A stretch of DNA of 33,368 nucleotides from DASPUI01 sp035622995 (lineage in GTDB: Bacteria > Verrucomicrobiota > Verrucomicrobiia > Chthoniobacterales > UBA10450). A model generated the notes under the pieces. That model did no database searches, was not told the origin of the DNA, and saw only the letters and a list, made by a program, of their open reading frames with translations. Positions 21,659-30,048 of the stretch are shown here, one piece after another (the first letter of the stretch is position 1; each line of letters starts with the position of its first letter). The translations under genes and the position numbers were made by a program. The DNA lies in contig DASPUI010000085.1 in assembly GCA_035622995.1 (NCBI GenBank), forward strand, positions 1-33,368, in the 5' to 3' direction.

Positions 21659-23929
21659 ATGCGACTTCGATCCGGAATCCTGCTTGCGCTGCTCATTGCG
21701 CTCGTCGCAATTTTCCTTTCGTCATTTTTGATCGGCGGCGGTTTGCGACTTTGGATATCCTGGCAGGCACGACGTCAGGGAATTCAGATCGAAATGGGAA
21801 CGATCGAGACGCCTCTCTTTCGACCGGCAACGATCCAGAGGATACACATTACGGATCCCCGCACCAATTCCTTCGAGATTGAGGCCGACCACCTGACCAT
21901 CGATCTTAACCTGGCGCGAATTCTGGCTGGCACGCTCGGCCGGGATCTTCGCAATGTGTCCGTCGAAAAGGTCCAGGTTCGAATCACTCGCAGTTCATCA
22001 AACGACACCCAAAGGCGGATCGATTGGGCGACTGTCCAAAAAATGCTGCCAAACCGTTTTACGGTCGCGAACTTTGAGCTGCGGCTGGAGGGAAAAGATA
22101 CCATGGTCTCGTTACAGAACGGATCGATCTCGGCAAGCGAGATCGAAGCGGGTCGTTTTACCGCGAGCGAGCTCGTGATCTCGTCTCCGCTGCTTCATCA
22201 AACGTTTTTAAATTTGCGAGGCGCGACCAAGTGGCAGGAAAACCGGCTTACCCTCGGCGGAATTACTCTTGGCCGCGGTCTCGATCTTCAATCTCTGACG
22301 GTCGATTTTTCGCGATTGAGCAAACAGCGCGCGGATTTTCAATTCGATCTGGATACTTTCGGCGGAAAAATTCGCGCCAGCTTCGCGGATGAATGGCGGC
22401 CAGGACACTCACTCTGGACTTTTGCCGGTTCGGGCAATGACATTTCGCTTTCCCAGACTTCCGAGGCGCTCGGCTTCACCGATCGACTTGGCGGCTCGCT
22501 CCGCGCCTGCAAATTTACTTTTCGTGGCGATCCACACGATCTGGAGCACGCAACCGCCTCGGTTTGGACCGAACTAACGGGTCTAAGCTGGCGCGATCAC
22601 GCGGCCGACACCATCATGCTCGGCGCGGTTTTTTATAATCGGCGGATCCAGCTTCAGCAGCTCTACCTCAAGCAGCGCAACAATGAGCTAACGTTGAGCG
22701 GCGAAGGTTCGTTAGGGTCGAAGCCTAACGAATGGCTGGCTCCCGATTTTCGCAGCGATATTTCGGGCTCAATCAATGATCTTGGCCAGTTTGCCAGCCT
22801 CTTCGGAGCGCAGCCCGGCGATTTTGCCGGCCAAATCGCCGTCGAAGGGACAATGGACACGCGCGGCCGCCGGATCGGTGGTCACATCATGGCCACCGGT
22901 AAGGGCCTTTCGATTTTTAAAACGCGGATTGACGATTTTACCGCCAGCCTTGGATTGAAAGCGAGCCAACTCGAGATTGAACAGCTCGATTTGAGTCGAA
23001 AAAAGGACTGGTTGCATGCGGAAGGAAGAATTGATCTCGGGGCCGGGCATAATTATTCGGGCTCCGTCAGCGCAAATGTCGACAATCTCACCGAGTATTT
23101 GTCCATTTTTGGCCTAACGATTGTCGCGGACGCGCATCCGGCGCCGGCTCATTTTCAGTTCGCAGCCGATTCCAGCGTCTGGAATGGAAACGTGACGCTC
23201 ACCTGTCCGGAATCGCGCCCGATCGATATCGGAGTCATCTCGCTTCCGTTGTGGATCGGAGAAACCCCGGAGCAGTTTGCTATTCGACCGCTCAATCTGA
23301 TTCTGAGCGTGCCGATGCTCTCCTTTGCCAACAGCCCCCGCTGGCTCGGCCTGGGAGTTTTTCGCGGCGGGATTGTAAGCGGTGGAATTCACGTTTCCGG
23401 GACCCTGCGGCATCCGACAATCGACGGGGACATGCAATTGATTGAAGGGAAAATGGAAAGTAAACTTTTCGGCGCTACGAATGTGGCTGGACGTGTCAAT
23501 TTCACTGGGAGCCACGGTTTGATCGATTTCATTCGCATCGCAAACAACGATGCAGATCTCTCTTTGATCGGAGAGATTGATGCGGCTAACACCGATCAAG
23601 TTGTGATCGATCTAACAAGCAATCTGGCGCTATTTGAAATGCTTCCTGCTCCACACGATTGCATCAATCGAATCTCCTTTTCGCGCGCTCAGAACGTCCT
23701 TGCGCCAACCGTCAGGCAAATGGAATACCGCGGCAACCTCTTTTCCCGAAGCTGGACGCTGACGTTGCGGCCTGAATCAACCAAATCGCCAGCGCCACCG
23801 AGCCTGGATGACCGCACCATTCCGTTGTGCCCGGCCGATATGCTGGAAGAGAAAACGTTAAGTTTCGGGATCTATCTACCGCCGGAAGGTAGACCTGCGC
23901 TGCACCGCAAACGTTCGCGCCATCGCTAG
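21659..23929 (+). CDS. AsmA/YdbH-like inner-membrane-anchored protein
   Basis: 756 aa from ATG 21659; an earlier TTG at 21611 would add an unlikely N-tail. N-terminal membrane helix (about 8-29, LLALLIALVAIFLSSFLIG). It is followed by I-E-M-G-T-I-E-T-P-L-F-R-P-A-T-I-Q-R-I-H-I-T-D-P, the typical first repeat of AsmA-like lipid-groove proteins. The body is beta-strand repeats such as L-S-G-E-G-S-L and G-R-I-D-L-G-A-G-H-N-Y-S-G-S-V-S-A-N-V-D, similar in style to the TamB in this window. Such proteins are thought to carry phospholipids across the periplasm (family inference). The C-terminus is Arg/His rich. It shares the palindrome CTAG with the dnaE stop codon. It contains four copies or near-copies of the dispersed word. 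Confidence 0.8.
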   Translation: MRLRSGILLALLIALVAIFLSSFLIGGGLRLWISWQARRQGIQIEMGTIETPLFRPATIQRIHITDPRTNSFEIEADHLTIDLNLARILAGTLGRDLRNVSVEKVQVRITRSSSNDTQRRIDWATVQKMLPNRFTVANFELRLEGKDTMVSLQNGSISASEIEAGRFTASELVISSPLLHQTFLNLRGATKWQENRLTLGGITLGRGLDLQSLTVDFSRLSKQRADFQFDLDTFGGKIRASFADEWRPGHSLWTFAGSGNDISLSQTSEALGFTDRLGGSLRACKFTFRGDPHDLEHATASVWTELTGLSWRDHAADTIMLGAVFYNRRIQLQQLYLKQRNNELTLSGEGSLGSKPNEWLAPDFRSDISGSINDLGQFASLFGAQPGDFAGQIAVEGTMDTRGRRIGGHIMATGKGLSIFKTRIDDFTASLGLKASQLEIEQLDLSRKKDWLHAEGRIDLGAGHNYSGSVSANVDNLTEYLSIFGLTIVADAHPAPAHFQFAADSSVWNGNVTLTCPESRPIDIGVISLPLWIGETPEQFAIRPLNLILSVPMLSFANSPRWLGLGVFRGGIVSGGIHVSGTLRHPTIDGDMQLIEGKMESKLFGATNVAGRVNFTGSHGLIDFIRIANNDADLSLIGEIDAANTDQVVIDLTSNLALFEMLPAPHDCINRISFSRAQNVLAPTVRQMEYRGNLFSRSWTLTLRPESTKSPAPPSLDDRTIPLCPADMLEEKTLSFGIYLPPEGRPALHRKRSRHR
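22708..22732. repeat. Inverted pair of the dispersed CGTTAGGC word
   Basis: TTCGTTAGG (22708-22716) and CCTAACGAA (22724-22732) form perfect 9-bp arms around a 7-nt spacer inside the AsmA-like gene. Further exact CGTTAGGC copies: plus strand 1332-1339, 1499-1506, 4808-4815, 6754-6761, 12282-12289, 31091-31098; as GCCTAACG 22723-22730, 23112-23119, 24490-24497, 29071-29078. Six extend to TTCGTTAGGC. One-base variants (GTTAGGC or CGTTAGG core) are at 14108, 16837, 17336, 18275, 19469, 22710 and 28217. Confidence 0.7.
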
Positions 23930-26900
23930 AGATTTGGTCGATTGTCCATGGCATTGCGTCGTTCGACTTTCGTTGTCACCAGCCAACGCGAAAGTTTTTG
24001 CTGAAGATCGCTCGTAAGATCGACCCGGAAATCTTCTCCTGCATCCACCCGCAACGGATTGTCAGGCGCGCGGTCGAACAGGAATTGCACCGGACACTGG
24101 CCGGGCGAACTGGCAAGAATTTGCCGGACTTCGTGCAGGTCGTCGGTCGTGGTTGCGGGAGAGAATTGCAAAATCACCACCGGCTTATCAATCGATGTCG
24201 ATTTTTCGGAGCCGTTGGCTTTTTCGCGCGTAACCAGGCGGACTTTCTGCGCGGTTGCGCGCAGTGAATCTCCTCGCGTGTCGATTGTTCCACGAATCTC
24301 GATCACGCGACCGGTCTCCAAAATATTTGCAACTTGCAGGTAAACGTCATTCCAAATCACGACCTCGAGCGTGCCGGTCAAATCCTCCAGCCAGACGACC
24401 GCGAACGGTTTTCCTTCCTTGCGCGTAAACTTTTTCTCCAGTTGCACGATCGCGCCGGCTGTTTTGAACTGCGCCCGATCGTCCAGTTGGCCTAACGAAT
24501 CGATCGTTTGGTAATTCTGGCCGGCAAAAAGATTAACATAAGCGTCGAGCGGATGGCCGCTGACGTAAAAGCCCAGCAACTCTTTTTCGTAGGAAAGCTT
24601 TTCGTGATCGCTCCACGGCACGACCGTTCGCTTCCGGTTGGACGTCGCGGCGTGCGTTTCATCATCGAACAACGAAACTTGACCGGCCGTCCGATCTCGA
24701 TGCGCGGCCGCCGAAACGGCCAACGCTTCGTCGATGCAATCGAAGAGCTCGGCGCGGTCGCGCCCCAGAAAATCAAACGCTCCTGCCTTGATCAGGCTTT
24801 CCAGCATTTTCCGATTCGCCACCCGGGTCCCAAGGCGACCACAGAAATCCTCCAGCGATTTGAAATCGCCATTTTGCTGGCGATCCTGGATCGATAGTTC
24901 CATCGCGGCTTCGCCAACATTCTTGATCGCGGCGAGGCCGTAGCGAATGGCCATCTGTCCGGCATGCGACTCGGGCCTAAATTTGAGCCCACTGCGATTG
25001 AGGTCGGGCGGCAAAATCGCGATCCCCATTCGTTTGCATTCCCCCACGAACACCGAAATCTTTTCAGTGTTATTGATTTCATTACTCAATAATCCGGCCA
25101 TGAATTCCACCGGATAATGGGCCTTCAGGTAAGCGGTCTGATAACTGATGACGCCGTAGGCCGCGCTGTGACTTTTGTTAAATCCATACCCGGCAAATTT
25201 TTCCAGCAAATCGAAAATGGCGTTCGCCTTTTTCTCCGGAATCTTGTTCGCGCGCGCGCAACCTTCGATAAAATTCTGGCGCTCCTTCGCCATCTTCTCC
25301 TTGTCTTTTTTTCCCATCGCCCGGCGAAGGAGGTCGGCCTGGGCCAGCGAATAACCGGCTAGTTTGCTCGCGGCCGCCATTACCTGTTCCTGGTAAATCA
25401 TCACGCCGTAGGTGTCGGCGCAGATTTCTTCCAGCAACGGATGCAAATACCTGATGGGCGTGATCCCCTTTTTCGCCTTCACGTATTCGGGAATCAGCTC
25501 CATTGGCCCAGGCCGATAAAGCGCAATTAATGCAATGATGTCATCGAGCTTTCGCACATCGAACTGCTTCGACAAATTCGTCATCCCGCCCGATTCCATT
25601 TGGAACAGCCCGATCGTTTCGCCACGGTTGCACAGATCGAACGCAGCCTGATCGTCGAGCGGAATGTTCTTGATCGAGAAATCCGGCTCGCGTTGGTGAA
25701 TCAGGGAGAGCGTGTCCTCGATCACGGTCAGCGTTTTCAGGCCGAGGAAATCCATTTTTAGCAAACCGAGATCGTTCAGCGGGCCCATCGGGTACTGACT
25801 GATCACGTCGTTCCCTTTCACATCGCGGCAAAGCGGGATGTAGTCGGTCAAATCGCGATCGGCAATGACGACTCCGGCCGCATGAACGCCGGCATTGCGC
25901 GAAAGACCTTCCAGAATTTTTCCGTAATCGAAAACCTGCTTCGTCTGCGGCTCGTTCGCGAGCGCGCGTTTCAATTCGGAGTTTTTTTCAACGGCCGAGT
26001 CGAGAGTGATATTCAACTCGTTTGGAATCATTTTGGCGATCCGATCGGCTGCGGCGTAGGGCAGGCCCATAACCCGCCCGACATCCCGCACCACGCTTTT
26101 CGCCTTCAATTTTCCGAACGTAATGATCTGTGCCACGCGCCGCTCGCCATATTTTTGGCGAACATAATCGAGAACTTCACCGCGCCGCGCTTCGCAAAAA
26201 TCGACATCAATGTCCGGCGGCGAAATCCGATCAGGATTAAGGAACCGCTCGAAGATCAATCCGAATTGCAGCGGATCGATGTCCGTAATCCCTAGAACAT
26301 AAGCGACCAGTGAACCCGCGGCCGAGCCGCGCCCGGGGCCAACCGGAATTTTTTTCTCCTTCGCGAAATGGATGAAGTCCCAGACAATCAGGATATAACT
26401 GACAAAACCGGTCCTTTCGAGCACGCCGAGTTCGTAATTAAGGCGCTTTTGCAGCTGATCGTCATTTCGGGCGCGCTCGCCGTAGCGCTGCTGCAAACCT
26501 TTCTCGCAGAGCTCGCGCAGATACTCTTCGCGCGAACCGCCATTCGTCATCGGATACTCCGGATATTTTGATTTACCGAGCTCGATTTCCAGATTGCAGC
26601 CTTCGGCGATTGCCAGCGTGTTCGCGATCGCTTGCGGGAAATCCTTGAACACTTCGCGCATTTCGTCGGGTGATTTGAAGTAAAGCTCCGGCTTGTAGCG
26701 CATTCGATTTTCGTCCTGCACCATCTTGCCGGTGCCGATGCAAAGCATGACGTCGTGCGCTTCATGATCGCTTCGGCGCAGGAAGTGGACGTCATTCGCT
26801 GCCACCAAACCGACTCCGAGATCCTGCGCAATTTTCGGCAATACCGCGTTGCACCATTTTTGCTCCTCCATTCCATGGTCGTGCAACTCGATGAAAAAAT

Positions 26901-27408
26901 TTTCCCGGCCGAAAATGTCGCAATATTCCGCCGCCGCCTGTTTGGCAATGTCGATCTTGTTGGCTTGAAGCGCCGAATTCACTTCGCTCGCAAGACAACC
27001 GCTCAGACCAATCAGGCCGGCCGAATGTTCCGCCAGCAGCTCCTTGTCGATCCTTGGCCGGTAATGAAACCCGTCCAGATGCGCGATCGAGATCAGTTTG
27101 ACCAGGTTGTGATAACCTACGCCGTCGCGCGCCAGCAGCGTGAAATGATAAGCGGCATCTCGCGTCGACCGGTCTTTGTATGAACGCGGCGCGATGTAGG
27201 CCTCGCAGCCAATAATCGGCTTAATCCCGGCGTTTTTTGCCTCCTGATAAAATTCAATCGCCCCAAAGAGATTGCCGTGGTCGGTCATCGCCACCGCCGG
27301 CATTTTGAATTCCCGCGCCTTTTTCATCAGTTCCCTCATCCGGATCGCGCCATCGAGCAGCGAATATTCAGTATGGAGGTGGAGGTGAACGAAAGAATCG
27401 CGGGGCAT
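23926..27408 (-). CDS. dnaE: DNA polymerase III alpha subunit (DnaE1 type)
   Basis: 1160 aa, identical in length to E. coli DnaE. PHP domain at the start (F-V-H-L-H-L-H-T-E-Y-S-L-L-D-G, V-A-M-T-D-H-G-N). The polymerase active site is P-P-D-I-D-V-D-F (D399, D401) and K-M-D-F-L-G-L (D553), matching D401/D403/D555 of E. coli. V-G-P-G-R-G-S-A-A-G-S-L is intact. A helix-hairpin-helix region lies near 830-880. A clamp-binding-like Q-V-S-L-F motif lies near residue 910, and an OB fold with G-T-L-E-V-V-I-W near 1020. This is the replicative polymerase. It is monocistronic on the minus strand, divergent from the PII gene. Confidence 0.98.
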   Translation of the reverse strand: MPRDSFVHLHLHTEYSLLDGAIRMRELMKKAREFKMPAVAMTDHGNLFGAIEFYQEAKNAGIKPIIGCEAYIAPRSYKDRSTRDAAYHFTLLARDGVGYHNLVKLISIAHLDGFHYRPRIDKELLAEHSAGLIGLSGCLASEVNSALQANKIDIAKQAAAEYCDIFGRENFFIELHDHGMEEQKWCNAVLPKIAQDLGVGLVAANDVHFLRRSDHEAHDVMLCIGTGKMVQDENRMRYKPELYFKSPDEMREVFKDFPQAIANTLAIAEGCNLEIELGKSKYPEYPMTNGGSREEYLRELCEKGLQQRYGERARNDDQLQKRLNYELGVLERTGFVSYILIVWDFIHFAKEKKIPVGPGRGSAAGSLVAYVLGITDIDPLQFGLIFERFLNPDRISPPDIDVDFCEARRGEVLDYVRQKYGERRVAQIITFGKLKAKSVVRDVGRVMGLPYAAADRIAKMIPNELNITLDSAVEKNSELKRALANEPQTKQVFDYGKILEGLSRNAGVHAAGVVIADRDLTDYIPLCRDVKGNDVISQYPMGPLNDLGLLKMDFLGLKTLTVIEDTLSLIHQREPDFSIKNIPLDDQAAFDLCNRGETIGLFQMESGGMTNLSKQFDVRKLDDIIALIALYRPGPMELIPEYVKAKKGITPIRYLHPLLEEICADTYGVMIYQEQVMAAASKLAGYSLAQADLLRRAMGKKDKEKMAKERQNFIEGCARANKIPEKKANAIFDLLEKFAGYGFNKSHSAAYGVISYQTAYLKAHYPVEFMAGLLSNEINNTEKISVFVGECKRMGIAILPPDLNRSGLKFRPESHAGQMAIRYGLAAIKNVGEAAMELSIQDRQQNGDFKSLEDFCGRLGTRVANRKMLESLIKAGAFDFLGRDRAELFDCIDEALAVSAAAHRDRTAGQVSLFDDETHAATSNRKRTVVPWSDHEKLSYEKELLGFYVSGHPLDAYVNLFAGQNYQTIDSLGQLDDRAQFKTAGAIVQLEKKFTRKEGKPFAVVWLEDLTGTLEVVIWNDVYLQVANILETGRVIEIRGTIDTRGDSLRATAQKVRLVTREKANGSEKSTSIDKPVVILQFSPATTTDDLHEVRQILASSPGQCPVQFLFDRAPDNPLRVDAGEDFRVDLTSDLQQKLSRWLVTTKVERRNAMDNRPNL

Positions 27409-27415
27409 TCAGTCG

Positions 27416-27446
27416 ATTATAAACGCAGTCAACCAAGCGCCGTCAA
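27416..27446 (-). promoter_or_regulatory. Promoter of dnaE, placed for a leaderless transcript
   Basis: On the minus strand a perfect TATAAT (27421-27416) ends 7 nt before the ATG at 27408. TTGACG (27446-27441) lies 19 nt further upstream, a slightly long spacing. Transcription would begin at or next to the A of the start codon. Confidence 0.5.
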
Positions 27447-27593
27447 ATTTACGAGGCAAAGCAGCGCATAAAAGGAAAGCGGCCCGAACCGGACCGGCAG
27501 TTGACGTTCGATGCCCAATATCCACCCTTCTTAAATTTTGCGCTCCTCGGCATGAAAAATCGTGATTGCATTTGCCTTTCGACATTGCTAAGA

Positions 27594-27610
27594 GAGCGCG
27601 TGCCGCGCTC
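27594..27610. promoter_or_regulatory. Perfect hairpin in the dnaE/PII divergent spacer
   Basis: GAGCGCG (27594-27600), TGC loop, CGCGCTC (27604-27610). It lies 52 nt before the PII start. The following T-rich AGCTTTCGATTTTCG is not a clean U-tract. It may be a leader structure of the PII-glnA unit or an operator. Elsewhere in 27409-27662 I see only the dnaE promoter; no sigma54 -24/-12 pair is evident. Confidence 0.35.
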
Positions 27611-27662
27611 AGCTTTCGATTTTCGATTGCAAAGCACCAGCCGGTCACGAGTTTAAAGCGAC

Positions 27663-28001
27663 ATGAAAAAACTGGAAGCGATCATCAAGCCGTTCAAGCT
27701 CGAGGAGGTCAAGGAAGCTTTGGCCGAACTCGGGATTGAAGGAATGACCGTCACGGAAGTAAAAGGATTCGGACGGCAGAAAGGCCACACCGAGATCTAT
27801 CGTGGCAGCGAATACACCGTTGATTTTTTGCCCAAAGTGAAGGTCGAGGTCGTGCTCGCCGATGACATGGTAGAAAAAGCAGTCACGGCCGTGGTCGGAG
27901 CAGCCAAAACGGGCAAGATCGGCGACGGAAAAGTCTTTGTCCTCCCGGTGGAACACGCGATCCGCATCCGCACGGAAGAAGTCGGCGAAAAAGCGGTGTG
28001 A
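27663..28001 (+). CDS. glnB: Nitrogen regulatory protein PII
   Basis: 112 aa, the canonical PII length. It starts M-K-K-L-E-A-I-I-K-P-F-K-L. The T-loop carries G-H-T-E-I-Y-R-G-S-E-Y with Tyr51, the uridylylation site. The B-loop G-A-A-K-T-G-K-I-G-D-G-K-V-F-V and the C-terminal R-I-R-T-E-E-V-G ATP-binding residues are intact. It senses 2-oxoglutarate, ATP/ADP and glutamine and controls glutamine synthetase activity. It stands directly before glnA on the same strand with a 129-nt gap. GlnK is the alternative name; linkage to glnA and not amtB favours GlnB. Confidence 0.95.
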   Translation: MKKLEAIIKPFKLEEVKEALAELGIEGMTVTEVKGFGRQKGHTEIYRGSEYTVDFLPKVKVEVVLADDMVEKAVTAVVGAAKTGKIGDGKVFVLPVEHAIRIRTEEVGEKAV

Positions 28002-28017
28002 TTACCCCGGTCGATCT

Positions 28018-28040
28018 CAACCCGTTGCTCAAATGGGTTG
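28018..28040 (+). terminator. Weak hairpin after the PII gene
   Basis: CAACCC (28018-28023) pairs with GGGTTG (28035-28040) across an 11-nt loop, 17 nt after the PII stop. The downstream sequence (TCTCGGCTCATTTTG) is only loosely T-rich. It could reduce read-through into glnA or stabilise a processed 3' end. Confidence 0.25.
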
Positions 28041-28090
28041 TCTCGGCTCATTTTGTTTCCGGTAATTGGCGAATAACGGCGATTCAGGTT

Positions 28091-28130
28091 TTCTCAACAA
28101 TTCAACAACTCAACTCCTCAGCTCTACAAC
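28091..28130 (+). repeat. CAAC-repeat leader of glnA
   Basis: Three 8-nt units TTCTCAAC, AATTCAAC and AACTCAAC (28091-28114) are followed by a C/T/A-rich stretch ending CTACAAC directly before the ATG. Only one G occurs in 40 nt and there is no Shine-Dalgarno. The stretch would be single-stranded and may act as a translation-enhancing leader. Confidence 0.5.
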
Positions 28131-29552
28131 ATGGCTAAAGACAAAACTCCATCTGACGTCAGCAAAATGATCAAAGACAACAACGTGAAATTGATCGATT
28201 TCAAGTTCACCGACTTGTTAGGCACGTGGCAGCATTTCACCACCACCCTGACTGAATATAACGAGGAAATTTTTACCGATGGATTAGGCTTTGATGGGTC
28301 GAGCATCCGGGGTTGGAGAGTCATCAACGCCTCCGATATGCTCGTTATTCCGGACGCGGCGACCGCCTGGATCGATATCTTCAACGCCGAGCCGACCCTC
28401 AGTTTGATCTGCACAATTGTCGATCCGATCACGCGCGAGCCGTACGACCGCGATCCACGGGGCGTCGCGGAAAAAGCGGAAGCTTATTTGAAATCGACCG
28501 GCATTGCCGACACCGCCTTCATCGGACCGGAAGCGGAATTCTTCATCTTTGACGACGTGCGTTTCAGCTACAATCACAACTCGTCGTTCCATCAGGTCGA
28601 GAGTACCGAAGGCCATTGGAACAGCGCGCGCGAGGAATTCCCCAATCTTGGTTACAAAATTCGGCCAAAGGAAGGGTACTTTCCGGTCTCGCCGATGGAT
28701 AGCTTGCAGGACATTCGCAACGAAATGTGTCTCGAACTCGAGCGCGCAGGAGTTCCAATTGAACGCCAGCATCACGAAGTCGCCACTGCCGGTCAGGCCG
28801 AAATCGACATTCGTTTTGCTCCGCTCAAGCGCATGGGCGACCACATGCAGTATTACAAATACATTCTGCGCAACGTCGCCAAGCGGCATAACAAGACCGT
28901 CACGTTCATGCCCAAGCCCATTTTTGCCGACAACGGCTCCGGCATGCACACCCACATATCGCTTTGGAATGGCGATAAACCGCTCTTTGCCGGGAACGGT
29001 TATGCCGGCCTGAGCGATCTCGCGCTCTTTTTCATCGGGGGAATTTTGAAACACGCCCCTGCGCTTACTTGCCTAACGAATCCGACCACGAACAGTTACA
29101 AGCGGCTCGTCCCCGGATTTGAAGCGCCGGTTAACCTCGCTTACTCGGCGCGCAATCGGTCGGCCGCAATTCGGATTCCAACTTACTCGGCCAATCCAAA
29201 AGCCAAACGAATCGAGTTCCGCACGCCCGACGCTGCGTCTAATCCTTATCTCGCGTTCAGCGCGATGTTGCTCGCCGGCCTCGACGGCGTTCAAAATCGG
29301 ATCGATCCGGGCGATCCACTCGATAAAAATCTCTACGATCTTCCGCCGGAAGAACTGGCGCAGATTGCGAGCGTGCCCGATTCACTCCGCGGCGCAATTG
29401 AAGCGCTCCAGGCCGATCATTCATTCCTCCTCCGCGGCGACGTCTTCAACGCCGACTTCATCTCCAACTGGATCGACCTGAAACAAAAAGAATACGACGC
29501 TCTACGTCTTCGACCGCATCCCTACGAGTTCTCGATGTACTACGACGTGTAA
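28131..29552 (+). CDS. glnA: Glutamine synthetase type I
   Basis: 473 aa, normal for GSI. Visible marks: G-F-D-G-S-S-I-R-G-W near residue 54, and the metal-binding region F-I-G-P-E-A-E-F-F-I-F-D. Then H-H-E-V-A-T-A-G-Q-A-E, H-T-H-I-S-L-W, and N-R-S-A-A-I-R-I-P. The adenylylation site D-K-N-L-Y-D-L-P-P-E-E places Tyr402 as the target, so it is a GSI-beta enzyme probably switched off by an adenylyltransferase (not in the window). It makes glutamine from glutamate, ammonium and ATP. It follows the PII gene, a logical sensor-enzyme pair. Confidence 0.98.
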   Translation: MAKDKTPSDVSKMIKDNNVKLIDFKFTDLLGTWQHFTTTLTEYNEEIFTDGLGFDGSSIRGWRVINASDMLVIPDAATAWIDIFNAEPTLSLICTIVDPITREPYDRDPRGVAEKAEAYLKSTGIADTAFIGPEAEFFIFDDVRFSYNHNSSFHQVESTEGHWNSAREEFPNLGYKIRPKEGYFPVSPMDSLQDIRNEMCLELERAGVPIERQHHEVATAGQAEIDIRFAPLKRMGDHMQYYKYILRNVAKRHNKTVTFMPKPIFADNGSGMHTHISLWNGDKPLFAGNGYAGLSDLALFFIGGILKHAPALTCLTNPTTNSYKRLVPGFEAPVNLAYSARNRSAAIRIPTYSANPKAKRIEFRTPDAASNPYLAFSAMLLAGLDGVQNRIDPGDPLDKNLYDLPPEELAQIASVPDSLRGAIEALQADHSFLLRGDVFNADFISNWIDLKQKEYDALRLRPHPYEFSMYYDV

Positions 29553-29638
29553 CCGACGCTTCACTCAGGCAGGAATTGCCTTGCAAGTTAGGGAAACGGT
29601 CTGATGTTTGACTAACGATGAGGGTTCTCGCGAGTTTG

Positions 29639-29929
29639 ATGAATTTCGGCGGACCGGATTTGATCATCATTTTGTTGATCATCCTGGTTTTGTTCGGAGC
29701 GAAGAAACTGCCCGAACTGGCTAAAGGTCTTGGGCAGGCGATCAAGGAATTTCAAAAGGCGAAGGACGAATTCAGCGACGAACTGCATAAGGCCGGCAAG
29801 ACCGATACTCCGGCTTCAACGCCAAATGCGCAGCCCGCGCAATCGACCGTTGCCAGAACCGACAGCGCTCCCGCAGTTCAGCCCGACGCAAACCAAGCCA
29901 CTCCGGGCAAACAAAGCGACCAGACTTAG
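29639..29929 (+). CDS. tatA: Twin-arginine translocase subunit TatA/E
   Basis: 96 aa from ATG 29639; an in-frame ATG at 29618 would add seven residues that TatA proteins lack. It reads M-N-F-G-G-P-D-L-I-I-I-L-L-I-I-L-V-L-F-G-A-K-K-L-P-E. This is the short membrane helix, the F-G hinge and the start of the amphipathic helix (L-G-Q-A-I-K-E-F-Q-K-A). The last 45 residues are low-complexity P/A/T/Q. It forms the pore element that exports folded proteins; tatB and tatC are not nearby. TatB is unlikely given the shape of the N-terminus. It stands 86 nt after glnA. Confidence 0.93.
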   Translation: MNFGGPDLIIILLIILVLFGAKKLPELAKGLGQAIKEFQKAKDEFSDELHKAGKTDTPASTPNAQPAQSTVARTDSAPAVQPDANQATPGKQSDQT

Positions 29930-29939
29930 AATTAGTGGA

Positions 29940-29958
29940 GAGACGCCTGTCGGGTCTC
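29940..29958 (+). terminator. Small hairpin after tatA
   Basis: GAGAC-g-CC (29940-29947) and GG-GTCTC (29952-29958) form a seven-pair stem with one bulge and a TGTC loop, 11 nt after the tatA stop. It is followed by ATAATTC, not a proper T-run. A weak terminator or 3'-end stabiliser. Confidence 0.35.
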
Positions 29959-30048
29959 ATAATTCAGCACTGATGGCGCAGCACCTTCCAGGGTCGATCT
30001 GCGCGATTGACGTGCTGCTCTCATTACGACAACTTCGCCGCCTCTGAT

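Noticed and set aside
27540..27662. Sigma54 promoter before the PII gene
   Set aside because: I searched for GG-N10-GC with TGGCAC/TTGC context and found no acceptable pair.
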